This document shows positions 27,901 through 39,900 of a stretch of DNA of 64,000 bases, piece by piece. Made by a program: the position numbers and the translations under genes. The stretch's first letter is position 1; each line of letters opens with the position of its first letter. A model generated the notes under the pieces. It was not told where the DNA came from and did no database searches. It worked only from the letters and a program-made list of their open reading frames with translations. The stretch comes from Sipunculus nudus. Lineage: Eukaryota > Annelida > Sipuncula > Golfingiida > Sipunculidae. The stretch is taken from positions 78,421,056 to 78,485,055 of the forward strand of contig CM049310.1 in the NCBI GenBank assembly GCA_026874595.1, written 5' to 3'.

Positions 27901-30900
27901 AAAGGTCAGCAAATTTGCTTTGTACACTTTGAGGGAGTCGCATCTGGAAAAATGTGCCCTTTGTATACTTTTTAAAATGTTGAGAACTGTAAATGTTCCC
28001 TAATCAACTCAATATGTGTATGAAAATGGTGAATAACAAAAAATTTTAAATTGGTGGATCAGACAGTAGAAGGGCTTTTAAATAAGAGACGTGTTTAATT
28101 TATATCCTTAAAAAAGAACAAAAAACTAAAAGCATTTGAAAATGAAATCAACAGTTTTACTGGAAACCTTTGTGTGGCTATGTTTATACTTTGTATATAA
28201 TTACCACTGATGCTTCAATTTCAGCAAAAAAAGAATTCATGCTATTATAACTAATTGTATCCGCCAAAACAGAGTTTTGCAGATACTATGTTTTCAGCTG
28301 CACGCCGCCGCCGCCGCCGCGTAGGTGTCCGGAGAACTCCTCTGTAACCGCTGGGCGGAATTTTACGAAACCCGGGATTATGTTCGGGTCACATGTGAAC
28401 TGCTGCGCCCCGATTTTGTTTTGACCTCTGACCTTTCCTCTGCGCTCTGCGTCCGTTTGTGCGTCTGTTTCCACACATAAACCCACATATCTCGGGAACC
28501 GTTTGACTGATCAGGAAAATTTTTTTGCACAAATGTAGCCCTTGGAGAGCTTTATAACATACACAAAAAATGGTGGCGCCACCTGCAACCATGTTTGCAC
28601 AGTGTCCATCTGTTTGTCTGCCTTGGGTTAAAATCACTCATATCTCTGCAGTGACTTCACTAATTCACTTGAAATTCGGCATGCTTAAAAATCCTGGATA
28701 GCTTTTCTGATTTTATGACAGGTGGCGCCACCTACATTCACGTTTAAGCTGCAGACATACAAGCTCATATCTCAGGAACCGTTTGACCGATCAGGAAAAT
28801 TTTTTTGCACAAATGTAGCCCTTGGAGAGCTTTATAACATACACAAAAAATGGTGGCGCCACCTGCAACCATGATTGCACAGTGTCCATCTGTTCGTCTG
28901 CCTTGGGCTAAAATCACTCATATCTCTGCAGTGACTTCACTAATTCACCTGAAATTTGGCATGCGTATACATCCTGGATAGCTTTTCTGATTTTATGACA
29001 GGTGGCGCCACCTACATTCACGTTTACGCTGCAGACATCCAAGCTCATATCTGGGGAACCGTTTGACCGATCAGGAAAATTTTTTTGCACAAATGTAGCC
29101 CTTGGAGAGCTTTATAACATACACAAAAAATGGTGGCGCCACCTGCAACCATGTTTGCACAGTGTTCATCTGTTCGTCTGCCTTGGGTTAAAATCACTCA
29201 TATCTCTGCAGTGACTTGACTAATTCACCTGAAATTCGGCATGCGTATACATCCTGGAAAGCTTTTCTGATTTTATGACAGGTGGCGCCACCTACATTCA
29301 CGTTTACGCTGCAGACATCCAAGCTTATATCTCGGGAACCGTTTGACCGATTGGGCCAAAATTTTGCATGCGTATAGATCTCACATAGCTCTTTATCATA
29401 CACAAAACTGGTGGCGCCACCTGCAGCCATTTTTGCACAGCTCCCGTCTGTTTGTCTGCCATGGGACAAAATCGCTCATATCACTGCAGTGGTTTGACAT
29501 ATCTGCCTAAAATTTTGCAGGTTTATACATCCCCGACAGCTCTCTTGATTTTATGACAGGTGGCGCCACCTGCATTCTAGTTTATGCAGCAGACATCCAA
29601 GCTCATATCTTGGGAACCGTTTGACCAATTGGGCCAAAGTTTTGCATGTGTATAGTTCTCACATAGCTCTTTATCATACGCAAAACTGGTGGCGTGACCT
29701 GCAACCAGATTTAGGCGGATACACGTAGTCGCTTGTCGACTACCCGTATTCTAGTTAATTATTGCTATTTACCGTAAGAATGTGCACCAGGTTGATGGTC
29801 ACTTAATTTTAATCGTAATTTAAGTCATATGTTTCAACTTTCATAAATTACAACCACACAAGCTATAAAATATAGTCACCCAAGTGTCATGGCCCATGGG
29901 TCAGTTGTTATTTAAGGCAGACCAGTCGGTTGTGACATCTGACTGAGTAGTCTAGCAAATGTCTGTTGGCGCTTCAGTTTGTGCTTATTGGTTATTGTGA
30001 ACTCCATAAAGTTGCACACCTCACTAAAAATAAAAGTACCCAATCACCTACCTTTTGAAAAAGAATGTATGTGATTTCTGGCTTCCTCTGTGTATATATT
30101 AATGATCTAAGGGTAATGTTGGTTGTGAAAACGCCTTCGTGAAGGATGTGTGAACTTGTTTACCAACAACATGTTTGTAAACACAGAAATGTTGACAATC
30201 AGGGTAAAACATGTAACCCTAAGGTGGTTGGTTGCATATATGCAGAGGTAGAAAGGTCACTTGTTGCAAAAAGCCATTTGCAAATATCTGTCTGATCGGA
30301 CTTGCTTCCAGATGCCCTTGTTGAATTGGTTTTGCTTTAGATAGGTTTCAGATAGGTGAATGGGCCCCCTTTAAACTCTTGAATCGTTCATTTTCTGGTG
30401 TACAGTAGGTCTCCTGTGACTGACCGGTTACTGACCAACATTAATGTTGTGCAGTATGTATAGATGAAACTAATATGGACAGGTGCTGAATAGAATTACT
30501 AGAACCTTGGGCCTAACCCCAGCCATAATTAGCCAAAATGATGTTCATTATAGAACCTGACCACAGCTGATGGGCCACCCACTCTGTGCTGAGCAATGTG
30601 TATTAAGTGGGCAGTGGGGCAGGAAATTGCTTGGATTTTGTGGCCAGGGGTTGAATAATAGTACTGGTTCCATAGCTAGCAACGGACCAGTGACATACTG
30701 GGGTGGTCATATGATACATGTAATTTATGAAATGTGTGAATATGTCATGATAGTTATGTGACTGTGAAATCTGGTCTGCATGATAGGTACTCCATCATAA
30801 TAAATGTCTCTGTTTATAAATTGTGGCTGTTTTGGGCAGTGGAAAAATCTTAATCAGTGCCTTGGTGATATATAAATGTATATTCATGAATTTTGTTTGC

Positions 30901-33900
30901 TAACTGTTCAAAGTCAGCAGAAACAAGGAAACATCATGTACACCTCCACCAACACCCTGATCAGACATAAAAACAGGAAATATGTGAATCTAAGCCTGGA
31001 CAACTCAGTAGTTGCATCACAGGTCAGCTCAGCCCTCCAGAACACAGGCAACCCCTAATAGTGAATGAATATTGTCCTTTATGTTTCATCCTTTGGTGTT
31101 ACCACAAGCCTCCATAGAGTTTATCAAAATTCATTCATAACTTTGTTACTTAATAAATTTGTTATTAACACACAAACCAACCAACCAACCAAGTTCAGAT
31201 GTCAGATGTCAAACCAACATTTAGATTTATTTCACTGTTCTGATTTCAGATAAATTTTACACTCCTTGGTTAAAATTTATTAATTTTAGATAAACAAATT
31301 TTCAGGTTAATGATGCTCTGCTGTATCCCAGAGAGCTTTTGTAGGGACAGATGTGCCTTCAGGCAACATCTTATAGACTCAGTTTTAAAAGTGATCTGTA
31401 AAAATACTGTGGTTGGCAAAATTATGTTTCTTTTTCATGATAATTGCGATATAAAAATAATTGCGGAAAAAAAGTGTAAATGATGTAAAGGTGGATGGTT
31501 GTTTATATAGAAGGTTTATGGAGATCTTAATGATCTGTTGTATCTAATCATTAATATCAATGCATGTAGGGTAGAAAATTGAGAGCTCATAATTATAAAC
31601 AATAACAGGTGTTTAATGATACCTGTAAATCAGTGATTGTTAAAATTGACCAGTAATATTACCAGCACATTATCCATTCTTACTTAGTTCAGTTAGTTTC
31701 TGACAGCTGGTCTGCCATACGACACATGGTTTACGACAGTTAAAGACCCAAAAACGGGCATTCCTGTGGATTGTCCACAGAGGAGTTGCATGACAACAGT
31801 TGAGTGGCACCACCATAAATTAGATATAAATATCAGATCCAATTATTTTCTTTTAATAGTGAAACAAATGGATTTTGCTCTGGTTTCATATTCTCTTCTT
31901 AGGTTTAGTCTGATAATCAAGATATTATGTGCATATTAAAATCAAAGGATGCTGTCCCCTCCCCCCCCCCCCCCCCACACACACACACACATTGTGTTAT
32001 GGTGAGAACACAAAAGTGGAACTCTTGTAAAAGATTGATACATGAAAATTGCAAATTTCGACTTAGCAAATGTGGAGCCAGCCAGAGTGCACACGTAAAC
32101 TGAGGGTATGTCTTCTTCAGGTGCTTGCTACTCCTGAGATGGGACCTAGCAGACAGTCACTATGTATGGGTACATATGGTAATCACACAGTAGCACTATT
32201 TATAATACCTCCTCAGCAGTTGAGCCAGGTGGTCCCTTCAGGAATTTTATATTCTCTGGTGATACTGGTTCTGTGATTGTGTGTGTAGCACATTGACTGA
32301 ATCCTAGCTATGTTAGCCTTAATGTCCATGAAAATGGTATGTGTCCCTCAAGCCCAAGCCCTTCCTCTTTTTGTGGGATTATTAAAAAGCTAATTGTTTG
32401 TATACACATGAGGGAAATATCCTAATATGGTATGAAAGAACTGGTAGTTAAATAAATTTTATTTTGTACCATTTTTTGAACTGCATAATTAGCCACCTTT
32501 GTTTTAACTTATTTGACTGTTTGTATGATGTCATCCAGAAAGAAGCCTTTAAATGTTGCTGTTTTTGTGTAACCTATAATCTTATAACCATCAGCGGGGC
32601 TGAAATTTTGTTAAATATTTAAGACTTTTTTGTCCCCAGTTCTGTCCAGGCTCCCAACCTAAATATTAGAATATGAATCCTTAAGTAGCGCAAAATCTTA
32701 ATCAAGTGACACAATGAGGATCCATGAAAGAACACATAAAATGATCACAGGGTTCATCCCAAGATATTAATGAATATCTCTAATTTCTGTGATTGGGTTG
32801 TTTTGAAAATCTGGGAGCGTGTAATATTTTAAAAATACTTGTCACATGTTGAGATAATTTGATACAGGATTAAAAAAAAAATCCTTAAAAATAGGTTTAT
32901 CACATCATCAGAAATGATCCTCCATCTCCTAATTTCTAAATCATCTACCAAACAAAACAACAAGGTGTGAATTTTTTTTCAGTTCCAGAGTGTAGGGTGT
33001 TTTATACATATGTCAAGGGAAGAATGAGAATCTGGGAAGATCCGGAATCCTCCCGGGAAAAATGAGAATTCTGATTTTTCCCAGGAAAAATGAGAATTCT
33101 GATTTTTCCCGGGAAAAACCAGAATTCTTATTTTTCCCAGCCAGCTCCAATTTGTTAAATGATATCCTTTTAATAGTTAAGGTGGGTTAAGTTTTCGTAT
33201 TTTACTACGGTATTATAACCAAATTTTAATGTTATTAACTGACCATTGCTAAAAGAACAGTAACATTTTTTGTCATGAAAAAAAGTAGAAAACACATTTC
33301 TGTTAAAATAAGGTTTATTCACACATGATAGTACTAAACCCATTACATACATGTAAGTTGAAAACAACCACACCTGATATTTACATATTAGTTCTTAGCA
33401 CACATAATTCATTTATAAAGATTTCTAGATGTGAATATTTTTAATCTACAATTCAGTGAAAATAAACATCTATGATATATTGACTAAGTATGAAAAAAAT
33501 TACATGAGTTAAGTTGGCATCAATAATTCCCATTCTTCCTGGGAAGAATGAGAATTCTCATTTTTCCCAGGTTTGAATTTCAAAACTGAATTCCACTCTC
33601 TCCTTAGAAAAATGAAAATTCTCAATTTTCCCGGGAGAGACTGGAATTCTCATTTGTCCCAGGAAGAATGAGAATTCTCATTCTTCCCGGGAAGAATGGG
33701 AATCCCTTCATACCATCTCTGGATTCTCATTTTTCCCGGGAAAAATCATTTTCGGATCTTCCCAAATTCTCATTCTTCCCTCGACACATATATAAATTTT
33801 AGGTATACATTTACTGGGTGGTAGGAGTGACCCATCCTACCCTTGACAAAGGAGAGGTTCACATTAATGCTAGCGTAAAGATTTAATATTGTTTTGTTTT

Positions 33901-36900
33901 ACATTTCTAGATAATAGGTTAATAAAGACAGTTTGAAACCATGTTTGGAATAAATATTATATATTTATTTGGAATGTTCCATATTTAATATCAAAATCTT
34001 TCTGTCAAACCATTTTTGTTGTAAAAGGTAAAAAATATATAATAAAGATTAATGTTTTCATTTCTGATCCTAATATATATGCTGAATTATTCATTTATAT
34101 GAAATAGTCATTTAATGGCCATTAAGACTTCTTCAGTTTAATTTCCAGTGTGCCCTGGAGTGACATTTCCAAATCAGGGAATTACAGACACGTACGTAAT
34201 AATCATTCTTATTGGGTTTGATTGCTGTAGACCACAACTGAAAATAGCAACAGATTATGAGACTTGGTGGAAACGTGCCATTACGCATATGATACAATGC
34301 TGTCATGTGCTGAGACACGTGTCCAGGAGAAGCACATGGCAACACAGGAAAAGTTGCTGGTGGCATGGAATGTAGCGTGTGGTAGTCAATGATTAGTATC
34401 CCCATCATCACGTGTGGATGCTGCTCCCCAGCTTCTGCACCTGGCACATATCATCCCCTTTCTTTGTAAAATAAGCCCACATGCAATAAAAAACTGGCCA
34501 CTCATGTGTATATCGTATATGTCAGGGGGGGACTGAACCTCTACTGGGGGTGAAGTAAGAAGTCCACAGCCCTGCCGTTGTTATTGATTATGATGAAAGG
34601 CTGACACTACCGTACAGCCAACCGGTGACAGTATGCTGAATTTCTTCTCCTAATTGCTTGCTGCCCAGTCTGCTGAAGATTGGCCACTGGCTGCAGGGCT
34701 GAATATAACCTACTCTGCTACTCTGGCCACTGGAGGCAGCACGTGTACAGCAATGCTGATTTATTTACTGGCTCCTGACTGTCAAGCTGTGGCACTATTG
34801 GTTACTACTAGAAGACAGCTTCAGCTCGTCCCGTGAGGTTTTTGCCATCGGTTCCTTAAGGTGACATACCATGCCAGGAGTTACATAATACTTTAAAGTG
34901 CTAGAACCTGGAGTCCTGATTTTTAAGAAACATCCGCATATACACAACCAGAATGCTCAGTTGTCAGGAAATACGGAACATGGAGACCTCGTTTTATTCT
35001 GAGTACTGCTGGCCAACAGAATCGTTCTGTTGTCCAGACTTGATGCTGGAGTTAGACTTCTCACCCTGGGCTGATGCAGAGACTAGCTCCAGTTCGGGTA
35101 ACTGTTCATCTGTGAAGGCATGACACCGTTTTATGCTCTTGTACTGTGGTGTATGTGATGTGGCCCTCGTATTACTGTTGTATCTCCCGTGTTTCGAGTG
35201 TTGTTCAGGTGATACATCTGCGCTGCATGTAGCATTGTTCAAGCCCACTGCACTTCCCTGTTTTGTACATGCTTTATGACTACCCCTTGTTAAATGACCA
35301 CCCGGCAATAACAACCACTACTTCTGGTCTCAAATGGGGATTGTTTGACTTGTCATAAATGTCATTCAGGACCAGTGCACCAAGCTGACCATTTCTCTAT
35401 AGGTCATATATTCTCATTTGAGTGATTCTGTTAAACTCTGAAACCTGAGGATATTTAAGTTTTATATGCCCGTCAAGATGGGTCATATTATGGTTTGAGC
35501 AACATATGCCAAGCTGGCTGTTAACATTCAATGTCCTGTGATAACTAGCCAGGAATTTAATGTATTTTCAAACTGAGATCAAATATTTACCAATAATGTT
35601 CTCACCTGAATTTGATCCTCCACATAATCTGTGCAGATTTAATGAGGACCTGAGGTTGCTAGTCTTCGTTGTTTTGTTGCAATATCCAAACACTTGGGTT
35701 TTATAAATTCAGTTGAATTGTTAACCAATATAGCAACTGGTCTAAGTTCAAATGTCTTCAAAATCTGTGCATATTGAAGAGGTCAAATGTCACAAGACAT
35801 ACTGGCATGACGGGTGTATTTTGCACTATTGCAGTGCTCTAGTTTTAATGGCCTGTGTCCATCAGGTGAAAAGTGATTTTCTTTACAACTTTTGGTCAAA
35901 GCCAGCAGGTCAGGCCAACAGGGCTGAAAATGGGATCATCATTTATGTATTGCTGTCTCCTCTGCAGGCAGCCATTGTCACTTGTTGTTGTGAGTTGGGT
36001 TTGTGAATGCAGTCAACCCTTGTCCTGTAGATTACGCCTCAGTCAATGGTGTATGCCAGACAAAAGTTGACAAGGTGTTGTCACTGTTACAACTTCTTAT
36101 ACTTGTTTGGTGAGACACTGCTGAAATCATGACAGTATACTGTGGTTCCTTTTTATTTGCGAGGGTTTTAATTTCGCAATATTCGTGAATGTAACATAAT
36201 CGCAAATATTAAACCCTTGGGAATAAGATGCCCCATCAACTAAGAAGACCTCTGAAAACAACCTTATCAGCAACCTTATCTATGCCTGCATGGTTCGGGA
36301 ACTGGCCCATGCAATAGCCTACTCACAGGCTGTGATACAGATCGACTGTGACAGTAAGTCGTAATTTAATGACTGAACCAGTAAATAGTAAGGTTTTGTA
36401 GGGGTTTTTTTCCAAAATTTTTAATCCAAACAGCTCCTGCTGTACTCAGATTTTACAGGTTCAGGTGTAATCGTGAAAATGAAATCCCTGTGATATGTTC
36501 AAAATAAAGAAATCAAGAAATTTCAGCCTTGCAAATATAAAGCCAACCACAGTATATATTGTTGACGATAATTTACTGATGATTCAGGTCAGCTACCCAG
36601 CCTTATCTGTAGATTTATGTAAATTCTGGCTTACCTTGTGTACATATTAATGAACTATAGGTTATTCCTGCTAATAGAGGTTCTTATTATGCCTCTGAGA
36701 AGGATATCTCCCCTTGTTTATCTACAAGCTGTTAGTAAACATGGTAAATGCACCCATGTTGACAAATAGACAAACCATGTAACTGGAGGTGGTTGGTTGC
36801 ATATATGTGGAAGTTGAAAGGTCACTGGTTGTAAAATATCATTGGCAAACACTGGTTTGTCTGATTTGGCACCAGATGTCCATGTTGAGTGTGTTTGGAT

Positions 36901-39900
36901 TTTGTTCCCCCCCCCCCCCACATCTTATAAACATAGATATAAACAAAACCAACAGCCTGTGTATAACAGCTTGGCATATTTTTATGAAAGGTTTAAGTGA
37001 TTATCTTTGATAAGTAGATGTAAGATATCTGAATAGGCCTCTTTAAAGCTTCACAACCTGGAGTTCAATAAGACTTGGATAACATTGGATTCCATCATGG
37101 CGCATTTTTTTTGCATTTAGTCTCATGGAAAGTCAGGTGTGTTTTCACATGTGACTTCTCGTTTTTCCTTTGCTGCCAAATTGAGTATGCACGAGGCAGG
37201 GAAGGGGAATCCCCTATTTGTGTCAACTGTCAAATAGATGCAACAGTGCTGTTTTAACTGTTTGATAAAATCATGTAGACATTTGAAGCATTAGAAAATT
37301 TGGATCATGGTGTTGGAGATTCTTTCAGTATATTCTCTGGTATAATTAGCCTTGTTTTAATTTATCCCAAGAGGTGGATCTATTTGCTAAATTCAGTGTT
37401 TGTAGAATTCCCTGTTATATTAAGCTGAAATAGGCATGGATTTAATCATTATGGCACATTGGATAATGCATTGGACTTCTGATTTGTGGGCTCCTAGTTC
37501 AGAATCCTACCAGAGCTACCAGGCTCAGTGGTGCATTTCTGAAGAGGTACTTCCGGGGGTAAGATGTGACTTCATTCATAATTAACCTGTATATTGATAG
37601 TGATCAGACTTTATCTCTATATGTTATCATTTAAATTCAAGGTCAGCTTCAGCTGAGCACTGTGGTCCCTTGTTTCAACAAGTTTCAATGCATTTCTGTG
37701 TGTTGGCGAAAGTTCCAGTGTCATATCTGAGCAGCTTTGGTGTGTTCTGATCATTCTTCATGTGTACAAATATAGTTGGTCTCTTTAGTAATGAAGCAGG
37801 GAACCAGTCTAACAGTGAAGTGGATGAACTACCTTAATGTAGCAGGGAACCAGTCTGATGGTGTAGTGGAAGAAATATCTTGCCATGTAGATCTGGTAGT
37901 GGATATCTGGTTTGGATTATCAAGCTAAGTAATTGACCAGGCTGCCATGTAACAGGTGTTTCCAAGCATATAATGTCAAACGGTGACTGTGTGTACTAAA
38001 ACTCCAGCAACATAGATAACATGTTATGTGATATGTTTAAACTGGGGTGCATTTTGTCAGGTCTGTCACCAGCATTTTAATAGTTAGTTTGACAAGGGAA
38101 GAATTAAATTGAACTGAATTAATTAATTTCCTGAAATTGGAGCAGCACCCCCGTCCACTGAAAGTATTTGAGTTTTGGTTGCATTATTTCTCACAATCTG
38201 GGTTCTTTTGATGGCTCCAAAGACTTAAATTGCCAGTTGGAATTATGTCAATACACAATGCACACTCAAGGGAAATTATTTAGAACGATCCAGTCATCTG
38301 TACCCTCAAGACATCTGCCAGCACCCAAGTGGGTTACCATGATATCTGCCAAGGTTGTAGGCCTTGGAGTTCAGTATGGTGCCCTTCAGCATGCAGAAAA
38401 ATCACAGGTATAATCTGTATGGATGGAGTGAAAGTGCTGTATTTACAAAATACAAAACTTGTTTATCATCAACATGTTTTTAAACACAGCAATGTTGACA
38501 AATGGGAAAAACATGTAACCTCATGTGGTAGGTTGCATATATGCAGAGATAGAGGTCATTTGTTGCAAAATGGAATTTGTAAAGCTCTGGCTTAGCTGAC
38601 TTGCTGCCAGATGCCCTTGTGTAATTTTTTTATAATATTTGCGGGCCCCACATATTATAAACACATTGATATGAATAAAACAAGCAGCATATATGTGTTG
38701 ATTTCCACATTTTCTGGCAAATTTTTAGCTCAGCTGACTGTAAGTCATCTGAGCTGTAGTCGTGGTCCGTTGTCCATTGTCCGTCTGTCTGTCCGTCCGT
38801 CTGTCCGTAGATGTGGCACGTTTTGAAACTGTAAGACCTATGAATCCAAAATTCAGCATAATGTTAGATGTCCCCAAGATCTCCTACCAAGCCGAAAACT
38901 TGGTCTTTGCGACTTAGTTCCTTTGAGAAATTAAGGAAAAACCACAATTTTTTATTGAAAACCTATTTTCACACTTCAGGACTGCCTAATATCGAAACCA
39001 CTCATCTGTTTTTCCTCATATTTACCATAAATATTCTTCAATATAGTTCCTATGTACATGCCAGAAATTAGGTCTGTATTATATAATTTAAAAAAGTTAT
39101 GGGCTCAAACATAATACATTTTTAAAAAAATCAGGAAAGATATTTGATCACTTAACACAAAACATGTTAAAGCTAAGGTCTTTTTTCCAGTAATTTAACT
39201 TTAATTAATCTAAAATTAAATTGTATACCCAAAATTAGATCAAAATCTTTTAATTTTTTTAAAATATTAGCAAAAATAAAAAATTTGTACCTTAAAATTT
39301 GCCCAACTTTGGCCACGGCATGTATTTTCCTGTAAGTACTGTGGGTTTAATTTTCAAAGCATGTAGACACAAGGATTTAATCTGAAATTTGAAAATAAAA
39401 GCTGCAAAATTAGGCTAGTTATTGATTTTTTTTTGGAGGCTCTTGTTGTATTCCCTTACATTGTCAAGCAGTCCACTTTGGTCACTGTAGGTCATTCAGT
39501 GCAGATCTTTATGCTTCCCAGGCTGTTGACATAATGTTATGTAATCCCATCACTAATGCAAGTCCTCTCTTTACTGGGTTGAGCTTGATCAGGCTGTCTG
39601 CAGTTAATACCACATGGAGCCTTTTTCTCCCCCCCCCCCCCCCTCATTCTGTTGACAGACCTGTACTATGAACTAGATGAATCTTATAATTAATATTTTT
39701 TCAGCAAAGAGCAGTAACAACAGAGACCCCTCCCCCACCCACCCCTTCAATACACAGGACATTTTTAAATACATTTTTAATACATTTTTAAAGAAAATGA
39801 TTTCAGGAATTTAATCCTAATATTCAAATGTGATAAAATATTAGGATCTAATGTAAGTGCTAACTGACAAGATTTAAGAAGATATAAATATTTTGTAGCA

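Noticed and set aside
28286-29469. Several minus-strand frames in the 28-29 kb region
   Set aside because: They are repeated versions of the same frame through the 280-bp tandem core of a non-coding element.
34994-35314. 106-codon minus-strand frame, Ser/Gln/Gly-rich
   Set aside because: It lacks an ATG at its start, has no recognisable domain and no flanking exon-like signals; left as unsupported.
37450-37510. tRNA-Arg-like gene
   Set aside because: Box B has an inserted base and the acceptor stem is missing; a SINE head is more likely.
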